Origin: Prillingera fragicola
Taxonomy: Eukaryota > Basidiomycota > Tremellomycetes > Trichosporonales > Trichosporonaceae
Length of the DNA stretch: 64,000 nt
Direction of reading: 5' to 3'
NCBI GenBank assembly: GCA_002335605.1
Contig: BEDY01000002.1
Span: 1 to 64,000, forward strand
A program made the position numbers and the translations under genes. Positions 21,645 to 32,071 of the stretch are shown piece by piece (position 1 is the stretch's first letter; every line of letters begins with the position of its first letter). The notes beneath the pieces are model-generated. The model ran no database searches, had not been told where the DNA came from, and saw only the letters and a list, made by a program, of their open reading frames with translations.

Positions 21645-22889
21645 TGTGATTGGGAGGTTGTGATGAGAGTGTGAGAGTAAAGTGAAACAGTGCTTGGCTG
21701 TCGCCGCTGATGCTTGAGAGAGGGTTGTGTGGTTCAAGTCCAACCTGCATGTGACTCGTCACTTTATGCATCTGCTCATGTGCATCTTGAGATTCACTTG
21801 GTACGGAAAGGAACATGGCAGGCTGCAGAGTGGAGGTTGGTGCCGCGGATGGGCCGCGGAAGTGCCGCCCACCATTGTTGTTGTTGTTGGCCACGGTATT
21901 CAACTTACATGGCCACGTTATCAAACTTGTGCGTCTCGGAACTCTTGGAACCGGCAACTGGCTTTCCATGAGGAATCGGGTCGGAGACAGCGTGCGCCAC
22001 TGCTCCACCGCTCCGCGCGATGTTCACCTCAGCGCCGACGGAAAGCACGTACCGTTTGGTGGCAAAGTCAAAGAGGCGACGTCTGAACGGTTCACAGCGG
22101 TTATTCCGCGGCCACACCGCCAAGCCAACCCACTCGAGATCTTGTCCAGCTCCCATGCCCCGTGAGATGCCAGATGCCGCGGTGCAGGAGCCGCGGCGCA
22201 GCAGCAACGCCTCACATCCTGCCCACATCGTCCACATGCATAGGCGGGCCGCGACGGTCAAGGCCTATGGATCTAGATACCTGGCAGTGGGTCCCTGAGC
22301 TTGTGCCTGGAATGTGGGGCATCTGCCCATCTAGAACGTCTGAACGGCGGCCATCCATCACCGTTGGTATCACCCCCGGCTTCTGGCATCAATGCTCCTC
22401 ACATCTCCAACTTCCCACAAGGAGTAAATGGCCCAAAGTGGCGCAGATTTCCGCGGCAATGATACCCATCCCGGCTGCCTGGGCGGGCGACCGGCACCGG
22501 CACACAACGGCACTGGCACCGGCACCCACACCAACACGCGCCGGTGGCGCCCACCTCCTGTCTACACCCGTATCCTCCTCGTCGCCCACAGACCTGGATA
22601 CTTTGCAGCTGACACACACCGCTTATCTTTGGCATCGGTTGCTCCGATCCCGCTGTGGAGAGGTCGGAGACCTCGTGCTGCCTTTGCGACGGACTGCCCG
22701 TTCGTGTCTGCGGCTTGGCACGCCCGGCCTCCCCCGCTGGGCAGCTGACACCGAACCCCACTTCATATAACTCGACAACCTGTTTGTGTCTTTCGAATCT
22801 GTACCTTTCCCAATCATCGTCAAGCTGTTGGATATTGTTGTTCAAAGCAAAAGATTGCCACCGACACATACCCATACCCTACACCCACC
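21645..22889. promoter_or_regulatory. Shared divergent promoter with six CCGCGG palindromes
   Basis: This 1,245-bp region separates salicylate hydroxylase (-) from the MFS transporter (+). CCGCGG occurs at 21843, 21854, 22106, 22177, 22191 and 22451. The 21843/21854 pair has a 5-bp spacer, as in the decarboxylase promoter; the 22177/22191 pair has 8 bp. Open frames across it are long only because the DNA is GC-rich and none resembles a known protein. Confidence 0.65.
21843..21859. promoter_or_regulatory. Paired CCGCGG-N5-CCGCGG, hydroxylase/transporter promoter
   Basis: Two CCGCGG palindromes with a 5-bp spacer, about 200 bp before the hydroxylase ATG. Partner arrangement at 19495-19511. Confidence 0.6.
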
Positions 22890-24867
22890 ATGGAGAAGCA
22901 CTCTTTCGAGGAGAAGGGCCATGTCGACCACGTTAGCCAGGTACCTCACCATGCGCCGGGCAATGACCTGATCACTGCTGCTGAGCGTGGTCACACTGTG
23001 ACAGACGAGAATGGTAAGTCACTGTGCCGATCTCACTAGCGGCGGCGATCCCCCTGCCGATCCCCCGGGATCTGACTGCTGCGGATCACAGCACCGCGAA
23101 GCATGTCCCACCAGGTTGTCGACCTTTATTCCACCAGGCTGCGTTATAACCTTGTCTGGGCGACGGGGTGGTGGTGATGCCATGGCAGGGTACCGCGCAA
23201 GCATGATCCTAACCTATCTCCAGGCAACGTCCTTGTCGTCTTTGACCCCATTGCCGAGAAGAAGCTCCTTCGCAAGATCGACCTCTATGTTGTTCCAACT
23301 GTCGCCATGCTGTATCTCTGGTAAGTGGACCCGGAGCCTGCATCAATCTTCGCGCTGACCGTCTCCAGGTGTTTCATTGACCGAGCTAGTGAGTTTGCAA
23401 GAGACGGACGCAAAGACAGCCTGTGGCGGCAACTTGCCATTCCACATTTTAAGTCAAAATCGACGGGTTGTTGCATCCTTAACCTCTTCTTGCTCTCCCT
23501 TTTCGTTTGCTGACTTCGTTTGGACATTGGTAACGCCAAAATTGCCGGATTCGAGAAGGATTTAGGCCTCAAGGGCTACCAGTACAACATTCTCCTGACC
23601 GCCTTCTACGTCTCTTACATTGTTTTCGAGATTCCCTCGAATATCATGTGCAAATACGTCGGTCCTTCGATCTGGCTCCCTGCCATCTCATTTGGCTTTG
23701 GCGTGAGTAGCCTCTGCTTCGGAAGCAGCGCTGGGCTGACATTTCTAGCTCATGTCCATGGCGACCGCCTTTGTCACCAACTTTAGTTCGGCCGTGGCCG
23801 TGCGCTTCCTCCTGGGCGTCTTTGAGGCCGGCGTGCTCCCCGGCATTGCCTACTACCTGTCGCGCTGGTACCGCAAGTCTGAGCTCATCTTCCGCCTTGC
23901 CCTCTACCTATGCACCGCACCTCTGGCCGGCGCGTTTGGCGGTCTCCTCGCCTCGGGCCTGCTCAAGCTCAACGGGATTGGAAGCGTGCGTGGCTGGGAG
24001 CAGCTGTTCCTGGTCGAGGGCATCATCACCATGGGTATTTCTCTGATCGCCTTTTTCACCATGCCTGAACACCCAAGCACTGCCCGGTGGCTGAATGCCG
24101 AGGAGAAGGCCCTCGCCATCGCCCGCGTCAAGTCTGAGAACGTTGCCACCACCGAGGTCACCGACAAGCTCGACAAGCGCAAGCTCGCCGCTGGAATTGT
24201 CAACCCCAACACGCTCGCTGTTTCTTGGATCTTCTTGTTTGTCAACATTACTGTTCAGGGCGTCGCGTTTTTCACGCCCACGATTGTCGCGACAATCTAC
24301 CCAACGTACTCGGTCGTGCACAAGCAGCTCATGACTGTGCCCCCTTACATTGTCGGCGTCGTCGTCAACCTGATCGTCCCCTTCATCTCATGGAAGACGG
24401 ACAAGCGCCTCCCCCTCTTCTTGTCGTCGGTCACCCTCGCCATTACCGGCTACATTATTTTCCTGGCCACCAACAATGCCCGTGCACGCTACGGTGCAGT
24501 CTTCCTGGTCGTTTCAGGCTCGTTCCCCTTCGGGTGCCTGTGCAACGCCCAGGTGGCGATCAACGTGACCTCCGACTCGGCGCGCGCTACCGCCATCGGC
24601 TGGAACGTCATGATTGGCAACATTGGCGGTCTGATCTCGACCTGGTCCTACCTCCCGCACGATGGCCCAGACTACCACATTGGCAACGGACTCAACTTGG
24701 GCGGAAACATTATGATCCTGATAACCTCTGTGAGCCTGATGCTGTACCTCCAGCTAGACAACAAGCGCCGCGCAAAGGTCGACGTCCACGCCAAGCTTGC
24801 GGGCAAGACCGAGCTCGAGATCCAGGAGATGGACTGGCGTCATCCCGCTTGGCGCTGGCACTTGTAA
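22890..24867 (+). CDS. MFS transporter, anion:cation symporter (allantoate permease-like) family
   Basis: Exons 22890-23013, 23224-23320, 23369-23388, 23524-23702 and 23749-24867 give 512 residues and about 12 membrane helices. The family signature CFIDRANIGNAKIAGFEKDLG appears across the third and fourth exons, and EIPSNI and the cytosolic loop between the two six-helix halves follow. Such proteins import organic anions (allantoate, nicotinate, pantothenate, aromatic acids) with protons at the plasma membrane. Divergence from salicylate hydroxylase with shared CCGCGG sites makes salicylate the likely substrate, an inference. Oddity: intron 3 (23389-23523) starts GTGAGT but the conserved frame resumes after TTTGG, not AG. 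The nearest usable downstream AG would delete the signature motif. Confidence 0.82.
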
Positions 24868-25429
24868 ACAACAGGGCGTATGAGGGCGCAGGCTTAGGAG
24901 TTGTACGAGGCAGTTGTTAATTTGCCGTTCCGGGTTGATATCGGTCCATGTGTCCATATCGTTGATACGCTACGATGTAGCACGCTGTGCATGTCTACTT
25001 TTCGCGGCCAAGTGGGTATCTTAAACTGCTAGAAGTCATCTGAGGGTGTGACGTTGCCAAAATGCCGCAAGGCTTCGAAGAAGGGGTTCGATGAAATCTC
25101 GTTTCCCTCAAGTGATGCACATTACTGAGTTGCACCTCAGTCACGCCCAGTCTTAAAGCCCCAGTAATTGCACCCACGCCAGTCGGGGACATTGATCGCT
25201 AGCACACATGAGTTCAACAGCTCTCGCATGCATCATCTTGGCCGCTGGGCGCACGTCAACGAAATGATAATAATAATAATAATAATAATAATAATATAAT
25301 AAATGATTAGGACTGGGTGGAGGTGGCACGCCTAGACAGGAGATATGACGTAATCAGCATCGACCTCAGACGTGTCAACAATCATCGACCAAGGTCTCTT
25401 CATGACCTCTCATCAACCCTAACCAAGCA
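24868..25429. other. Intergenic region with (TAA)n microsatellite
   Basis: This 562-bp region contains the 3' end of the transporter and the promoter of the HAD gene. The only clear structure is the TAA microsatellite at 25265-25303. Confidence 0.4.
25265..25303. repeat. (TAA)n microsatellite
   Basis: About eleven TAA units, then a slightly broken ATAATAAA end. It lies about 130 bp before the HAD hydrolase gene. Confidence 0.9.
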
Positions 25430-25470
25430 ATGTCCAAAGTACGCACCCCGCACTCCTGCCACTGACACAG

Positions 25471-26193
25471 ATGCAGATCACCACTCTCCTCTTTGACTGC
25501 GACAATACGCTCGTGCAGTCTGAAAACCTGGCGTTTGACGGCTGCGCCTCCCTCGTCAACGAGATTGTCACGGCCCACAGCCTCCCACTCCCAGCCTACA
25601 CTGGCCACTCGCTGCAGCGCCAATTTGTCGGCCAAAACTTTCGCGGCATGCTGACCAACCTGTTTGCAGAGCACGGCGTCGCGATCTCGCAAGACGAGGT
25701 CGAAGCCTACGTCAAGCGCGAGGAGGACGTTGTCATCCAGCAACTCGAGAAATCGCTCGTCGAGTGCGACGGCGCCACGCGCGAGCTCAAGCGTCTTGCG
25801 ACCAACCCAGACCTCACCCTCGCCGTCGTGTCCTCTTCTGCACTCCGCCGCGTGCAGGTCTCGCTCGCCAAGGTCAACCAAGCGCGCTTCTTTGGCGACC
25901 GCGTGTATTCTGCCGCAAACTCTCTCCCTGTCCCGACCAGCAAGCCCGACCCAGCCATCTACCTGCACGCCATGAACGTCCTCGGTGCTGCTCACGCTGC
26001 TTGCGTGGCGGTCGAAGACTCGAAGAGCGGGACAACGAGTGCTGTCCGCGCTGGCATCAAGACGATTGGGTACGTTGGGGCTTATCCCGAGGACGAAAAA
26101 GAGGGCATGCGAGGGGTGTTGAAAGAGGCCGGGGCTGTGGTTGTTATGGATGATTGGAGCGAGTTTGAGCAGTGTCTTGCCAATGTTGCTTGA
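25471..26193 (+). CDS. HAD-superfamily hydrolase (phosphatase-like)
   Basis: The 240-residue protein has all four HAD motifs: DCDNT with catalytic Asp9 and Asp11, VVSSS (motif II), Lys in SKPDPAIY (motif III) and VEDSKSG (motif IV). The alpha-helical cap between residues about 20 and 95 is of the type seen in phosphoglycolate phosphatase and beta-phosphoglucomutase relatives. It is a soluble phosphomonoesterase of unknown substrate. An upstream ATG at 25430 followed by AAA/GTACGC and a branch/acceptor CACTGACACAG at 25470 would add three residues (MSK) through a 32-nt intron. Either start is plausible. Confidence 0.82.
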   Translation: MQITTLLFDCDNTLVQSENLAFDGCASLVNEIVTAHSLPLPAYTGHSLQRQFVGQNFRGMLTNLFAEHGVAISQDEVEAYVKREEDVVIQQLEKSLVECDGATRELKRLATNPDLTLAVVSSSALRRVQVSLAKVNQARFFGDRVYSAANSLPVPTSKPDPAIYLHAMNVLGAAHAACVAVEDSKSGTTSAVRAGIKTIGYVGAYPEDEKEGMRGVLKEAGAVVVMDDWSEFEQCLANVA

Positions 26194-26711
26194 GGAGGGG
26201 GAAGGTGGCCAAAGTGGAGGGGGCGCAGGGGGCGTCCAGGGAAGGGGTGGTCTGTGCGGCGCAGGGAAGGAAAGAGGAGGGATCGTCTCGGCTGGTCTGA
26301 GCGCGATCTGCAGTGTTGGTATAGATGCTCAAAATGAATAAAGCCATGCATGATACAACCACAGATTTCTTGCTGCGCTCTCCACAGCACTTGGATGTGC
26401 AGGTTGCTATCAATGATGCATGTACGTGGGTGGGCCGAGCAGCTGCCTCGATCGTAGGAATATTACGTCACACACTAGCCCTGTCCCTGAGTTCATCAAC
26501 AAAATAAGACGTGTTGCGCCCCTCGGGTGTTGCGCCTGTGGCTCTTGTTTTAGCGCATCGGATCCTTGTTTGGGTTTTTGCTCTTCTCGCGGTCCAAGTT
26601 TCAACATCTTTCTCACTCTCACTTGCACATTCTACTCTCTCTCGCTCTCTGCATCCAACTCGCATTCCCTCCCTCCCTCCTCCTCCTCCTCCTCGACACC
26701 CGGCATTCACC
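26194..26711. promoter_or_regulatory. PNS1 promoter and pyrimidine-rich leader
   Basis: The last about 120 bp before 26712 are a C/T-rich tract with CTC and CTCC repeats, typical of leaders of well expressed basidiomycete genes. Nothing else recognisable is present. Confidence 0.4.
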
Positions 26712-28730
26712 ATGGCGGCGCAGTCATACTGGAACAACGACCCCAACGCGTCGCTCAACCCCCCTCCTCCCGCCCAGAGGGGTTGGGACATGCAGGGCTC
26801 AAAACCATACGCCCAGCAACAGCAGCAGCAGCCAGACTACAACAATTACAACCACGGCAACGGCGGAGGCGCCTACCCCCCACCCCAAGGCCCGCCTCCA
26901 GGCTCTGACCTCGAGTACGGCCGCATTGGTGACGCCAAGGGCAAGTGGGGGGACACTGCCCCCTTTTCTCAGCAGACAGAGCACACTGGCGCGCGTTTCA
27001 GGCCCAAACTCCGCATCAACGACCCCATCTTTCTTGTCCTCTTCATTGCCAACTTTGCTGGATTCGTCGTCGTCTCGGCTATCGCCATCAAGTCCTTTGT
27101 GGAGAACAATGGGCTCGGTGGCGGCGTCGGCTCGTCCACCAACGTGTCGACTGGAACCTCTGTCACGCTCGACTAGTGAGTAGCAGTGCGCAGCGCGTCT
27201 GCGGCGGGATGTTGCCGCCCGCGCCAAGGGTCTCTGCGGGATGTTTAGGAACAGCAACAACCTGCTTTGAGAGTATCGTGCTCACATCCACAGCCACACG
27301 GTCTACCTTTTGCTCCTCGTATGCGGTCTCGCACTGGCCATTGCGGCCATCTGGATGATGGTAGGTCTTAGTGTCAAGTGGGACAAAAGCTGACTGAAAA
27401 GACTGTGCGCGTGTTCACAAAGATCATTATCGAGGTGTCACTCGCCTTGACCGTGCTGCTCAACATTGGTATCTGCATCTGTGCGTCTTGAGTGTGCGTT
27501 TGAGAGCTCCAGCTGACAAGCCTTCAGACTACTTTATCATCAAGTGTACGTGCGCGCAAAACGCGTCTCGGCGCGCGTCAACAATAGCTGACCTCCACAG
27601 ACTGGTCGGGCGCCATCATCTTCCTCGTCATTGCTGCCATCTCGGTCTTTTGCTACTTTGGAATGCGTAGGCGTATCCCCCTCGCCAAGCTCTTCCTCCA
27701 GATGACCATCGACATTACCAAGCACCACCCCTCGGTCTACGTGATCACCTTTGGCGGTCTCATCATGCAGGCGCTCGTGTCAGTCTGGTACTCGTTCACC
27801 GTTATTGCCATCTACGTCAAGTGGACGCCTAACAGTGCTGCGTGCGTTGCTGGCGCTTCTTGTTCGTCAGCAAAAGTGGCTGGTCTCGTCTTCTACGCCA
27901 CGTTCAGCTACTACTGGATCACCCAGGTCATTGCCAACGTTGTCCTCTGCACCCTCGCTGGTGGTGTCTTTGGCGGTAAGTGCTCCGCAGCTTGTGTCGC
28001 GCATCGCTGACGATTAGGCTGGTACTACTACGGCCCACGCATGAGTGACGGCGTCGGACTGCCCAAGAACGCGACCTTCAAGGCTCTCGGCCGCGCCGTT
28101 TCGACCTCACTCGGATCCATTTCGTTTGGCTCGCTCATCGTCACCATTCTCGAAATGCTCAAGATGATTGCCCAGTCGGCGCGCAACATGCAGCAGCAGC
28201 AAGGCGACATGGTTGGCCAGATTATTGCCTGCTGCGCGGTCTGCTGCATCAGCTGCCTCCAGTGGATGGTCGAGTACTTCAACAAGTACGCCTACATCGA
28301 GATTGCTCTCTTTGGCAAGGCCTACATTCCCGCCGCCAAGGACACTTGGCGCCTGCTCAAGGACCGCGGAATCGACGCCCTCATCAACGACTCGCTCATC
28401 GGCATGGTCATCATGTGGGGGTCGTACATTAACGGCTTCCTGTGCGGCCTCTTTGCCTTCATGTACCTCAAGTTTACTGAGCCATCCTACAACGCCGACG
28501 GCCAGTACACTGCGCCCGTACTGCTCTTCTCGTTCCTCATCGGCATCAACCTGTCGTACACTGTCGGATCGGCCATTGACGCCGGTGTCTCGACCATCTT
28601 CGTCGGTCTCGGCGAGGACCCCATGATTCTCCAGCAGCGTGCCCCCGCGCTGTTCGAGGAGATTCGCCAGCGCTACCCCAAGGTAGTGCAGAGTGTCGGC
28701 TCGCACCAGCAGCAGCAGCAGGCCTACTAA
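26712..28730 (+). CDS. PNS1: Choline-transporter-like protein Pns1 (CTL/SLC44 family)
   Basis: Exons 26712-27175, 27294-27360, 27402-27480, 27528-27545, 27601-27975 and 28018-28730 give 571 residues. A cytosolic N-terminus of about 100 residues rich in Gln, Pro and Asn includes PYAQQQQQQ. About ten membrane helices follow, with the CTL landmarks FGGWYYYGPRM, QWMVEYFNKYAYIEIAL and ALINDSLIGMVIMWG. The C-terminus ends in a second Gln run. One exon has only 18 nt. The family sits in plasma membrane or organelle membranes; choline transport by fungal Pns1 is not established. GTGAGT or GTACGT donors and CAG acceptors are normal. Confidence 0.93.
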
Positions 28731-29222
28731 ATTCGACTATTACAACAGTCGACCATACATGGTGTCGTATCGTTCTTCATAATGATTAATTTTCGTGACA
28801 TGGGCACGTCCATACAGCTGGGCGGAGCAACACACGGCTATATCCAGCAATGCATCCATGTTTATACAGCTACCGACGCGTCGTGACTCTGACTTACGCC
28901 CGAGTAGCTAGCAGCGCTGCTCCCATTCCGTCGCGAGGTATGCATCTCGTTCTGGAAGCGCTCTCCGCCGCATCATCGAGGGAGCGGCACCGACGGCCGC
29001 GGAGCATTGGTAGCCGGTGTTCGGCATCGGAGATTGCCGATGTGGGGGTGTGCCGGCTGCCCTGTCTGCCGGCGGTGAGTTACATCTCGCTCAATCTCCA
29101 TCTTACTTTGACAGAGATTTACAGTGTTTCTACTTTATAGCATAGCACCTGCTCATCTTGAGCCTCTCTCCCTCTCACTCTTTACACTGGCTGCTCGCTC
29201 GCTACCGATTCACTCACTCACG
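28731..29222. promoter_or_regulatory. Promoter of alpha/beta hydrolase 1
   Basis: This 492-bp gap lies between two + strand genes. One CCGCGG occurs at 28998. A TTTATAG sequence lies about 85 bp before the start codon. Confidence 0.35.
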
Positions 29223-30327
29223 ATGGCCCCAGCCGCGATCCCCTCCATCCCCTCACGGAGGAACCAGGACCCTGCCCATGTCATGGACCTCCCCTCGCTC
29301 AACTTGGGATACCCGCACTGCTCCAAGACTCCCTTTACGCTGGTTGATCTCGATGTGCAAGTGTTTGGCCTTGAGGAGATTAAAGGCAGTAGCAAGCCTG
29401 TTGCCGCTATCGTATGTCGTTTCTTTGCGCCGAGCATGATATGGTGCTGATGAGAACACAGTTGATCGCACACGGCTGGGCCAACAATGCCGCGCAGATG
29501 GAGAACATGGCATGCGGACTCGTGGGAGAGATTAGGAAGAGGCCCGGTGCCAGGGATGTTATTGTTGTGACTGTCGTGAGTACGCCGAGCTTGGCCCCAG
29601 AGTTGCGGCCACTGTTGGGATAATCCGTGCAGCGCTCACACTCTCAGGACCAGCGCAACCACGGCACCCGCAAGCTGAAGAAGGACACGCTGTCGTACAA
29701 CAAGAACCCCCTCAGGCTGTAAGCACCTCATGTCTGCGCGTTTGCCCAAAGAGCTCACACTTGCGCAGCAAGGCCATGGCGACAACGCTCCGCGGCGGCA
29801 TCCAAGACCAGCAACTCATCATGGACATGCTCGAGGACTATGTCTTCCCCCTGCGCGACCGCCAGATTGTCGAATACATGCTCACGGGCGTCTCGCTCGG
29901 CGGGCACATCGTCTGGCGCCTGCTCGAACAGGACCCCCGCGTGCGCATCGGCGTGCCCATCATTGCGGTCCCCCCGGACGCGTTGCAGCACGTCCACACC
30001 GCGCGGTTCCGCGCCGACGGCACGCTCGGCACCAAGGACATGCACTACCCGCGCGCGACGCAGGCGTTTTACGAAATCCACACCAAACCTGGCGCCTATG
30101 CCGGCAAAAAGATTCTCGCGCTCCACGGCGGCGTCGACGGGGTCATCCCCCCGGCCATGGGTGAGGAGAGCTGGAAGCGCGTCGTCGACGATATCGGGCC
30201 CGAGGCAGCCGTCAAGTGGGTCCAGGAGGGTAGGGGACATATCTGTACCCCGGAAATGGTCGAAAAAGCAGCAGAGTGGTTTTACCGCTGGGGTGTCAAG
30301 GAGGACGTGCCGAGGGCCAAGCTCTAG
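29223..30327 (+). CDS. Alpha/beta hydrolase 1 with peroxisomal AKL terminus
   Basis: Exons 29223-29411, 29462-29575, 29648-29718 and 29769-30327 give 310 residues. The fold is shown by AHGWANN (oxyanion region), DQRNHGTR, the nucleophile elbow GVSLGGH, the acid in HGGVDGVIP and the histidine in GRGHICTPEM. It is a soluble serine hydrolase, probably a carboxylesterase or lactonase. The last residues are RAKL, a peroxisomal targeting signal type 1 variant. A paralogue of exactly the same length lies at 38739-39879, sharing the first three intron positions but lacking the AKL end. Two other proteins in the next 9 kb also end in AKL. Substrate unknown. Confidence 0.85.
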
Positions 30328-30430
30328 TGTTGTACAGGCGTCATGTAGTCATGTTCTCGCCGCCGCTCGTGACTGCTCCAAGACTCTAACACAGGCATTG
30401 CTCTAGCTATCTACAGTGGCGCGCGAGCTA

Positions 30431-31852
30431 CTAATCCCAACCCTCAAACGTCAGCCGCTCCGTCTCGAGCTTGTACTGCTCCACACCAACGTGCTCGCCA
30501 TACTCGTCCGCAGTGTAGAACGAGAGATTGCGGCGAATCTCACCCTCACGCTCGTCGGTCCACTTTGACTTGCCGAGATTGTCGTCCAAAATCCAGTCGA
30601 CAATGTTCTTGTAAATCGCCTCTTCGAGCTCGGCCCTGGTCCGCTTCACCCCATCCCACACGCCAAACATCTCCACCGGTACTGTGTCGATTCCGACAAC
30701 GCGATAGGTGGCATTGCTACCAACGCGCAAGTGATTTGCGACGTCCCACAAGACGCCGTTCTGGCGCCGATAATCACCAGCCCCCCACGCGGGGTTGGAC
30801 TCATTCTTGGTCCCCGGCGCCGGCGCAAAGTGGAGCACAATCTCCTCCAGCAGGCAATCACTGAACAGGGTCGGCAACGACGTCCAGCAGTCGCTCAGCA
30901 TGGGCCGGTCCGTGTCATAGATTGTGTGCGCGACGTAGCGCCGCATCGCGGGATCCGCAAAGATGCTCCTGGAACTAGTGACGCGGTGCCAGTTGTCCTT
31001 GTCCACGAGTGAGTTGAAGACGACGACCGTGGGCGCGACGAGCTGCGTGTGCTCAATGTCGTGCGGATAGACCCTCAGCGTCTCTAGGCCAGGAAGTGCA
31101 TCTTTGAGACGCTCGAAATGCGCCGCTCGCCACGGGTGGATATCCACCACTTTGGTCTCCGCTAACTTGTCCAGCCAGTATGCGCGCAGCTTTGTGCACA
31201 GCGCGCCGCACGTGTCGTCTCCCGTCTCGCCGTGGTTCCAATCACACGCCCAGCCCGGAAGAGAGCCGTCAATGGCAGCAGCGTTGATGCGGTACTGCAG
31301 TTGGCGCTTCTTTGCAGGGCCGGCGGGGAGGGCGCCGACGGCTACTGCCCGTTTGTAAGCTGCATTCTTGAGCCGAGCAGGGGAGATGCCGGGACCCAGA
31401 AGGATGTGCTGGGCCAGGAGGCTGTCGCACCGGTCTTTAAGAGCGCTGGAGGTCGGGCGGAGGGCAAGGAGGGCGGCATGGGGTGCGTATGCGAGAATGA
31501 GGTTGAAGATGTGGGGGAAGGCCGTGTGGTCGATCACTGGGCTGGAGGTGGGAGTGGGCTTGGTTATGGACGCTGGCTTTGAGGCAGTCTTTGGCGCCGC
31601 CTTGGACTTTGAGACTGGCTTTGAGGCAGCAGCCTTGGTCACTGGTTTGGCAGCAGCAGCAGCCATCTTGCCCGTCTTTGCAGCAGCCGTCGCGGCCTTT
31701 GCTTTGGTCGCCCCCGTTGCCGCAGCCTTCGCACTGGTCGTCGCCTTGGGCTTGGCAGCAGCTTTGGCGAATGGCTTCGGTGCGGCTTTTGCCGGGGCGA
31801 GAACAGTCGGTGCTGCAGCCTTTGGTGTGCGTGTACGCAGCGAGGGGGCCAT
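30431..31852 (-). CDS. F-box-like protein with Ala/Lys-rich N-terminus
   Basis: This is an intronless frame of 473 residues. Residues 1-105 are a low-complexity Ala/Lys/Pro array with repeated KAAP, AKAA and KPVSK units, similar in composition to histone H1 tails. Then an F-box-like segment (VIDHTAFPHIFNLILAYAP) is followed by a large variable domain without transmembrane or catalytic motifs. Such single-copy F-box-like proteins are abundant in Trichosporonales. If the box is functional it would link a substrate to an SCF ubiquitin ligase through Skp1; that is inference. It is tail to tail with alpha/beta hydrolase 1, only 103 bp apart. Confidence 0.7.
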   Translation of the reverse strand: MAPSLRTRTPKAAAPTVLAPAKAAPKPFAKAAAKPKATTSAKAAATGATKAKAATAAAKTGKMAAAAAKPVTKAAASKPVSKSKAAPKTASKPASITKPTPTSSPVIDHTAFPHIFNLILAYAPHAALLALRPTSSALKDRCDSLLAQHILLGPGISPARLKNAAYKRAVAVGALPAGPAKKRQLQYRINAAAIDGSLPGWACDWNHGETGDDTCGALCTKLRAYWLDKLAETKVVDIHPWRAAHFERLKDALPGLETLRVYPHDIEHTQLVAPTVVVFNSLVDKDNWHRVTSSRSIFADPAMRRYVAHTIYDTDRPMLSDCWTSLPTLFSDCLLEEIVLHFAPAPGTKNESNPAWGAGDYRRQNGVLWDVANHLRVGSNATYRVVGIDTVPVEMFGVWDGVKRTRAELEEAIYKNIVDWILDDNLGKSKWTDEREGEIRRNLSFYTADEYGEHVGVEQYKLETERLTFEGWD

Positions 31853-32071
31853 GGTGAGATGGTGAGTGCAAAGAAAAAGACAATGGGAGAGAGGGTTGTT
31901 GACGCGATTAATTGTGGTGGCGTTTGCGGGTCCATGCTCGGGCCGGGAAGACCGGACATTTGTCGTCCGACTTGTTGACACGCACATTGCTCTCTTTCTT
32001 CTGCTGTCCAACGAGGTTTACACCAACATCCTAACCCTGCTTCAGACTGATTGCATTATCTCTACACGACG

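Noticed and set aside
21725..21750. GGTTCAAGTCC resembling a tRNA T arm
   Set aside because: The 5-bp stem has mismatches and there is no matching acceptor stem within 80 bp.
22162..22770. 202-codon + frame between hydroxylase and MFS
   Set aside because: Pro/Arg/Ser-rich, GC-driven frame covering the shared promoter; no homology by eye, and it overlaps CCGCGG sites.
25265..25303. AT-rich TAA tract as a replication origin
   Set aside because: A simple microsatellite without further origin features; a role cannot be supported from sequence.
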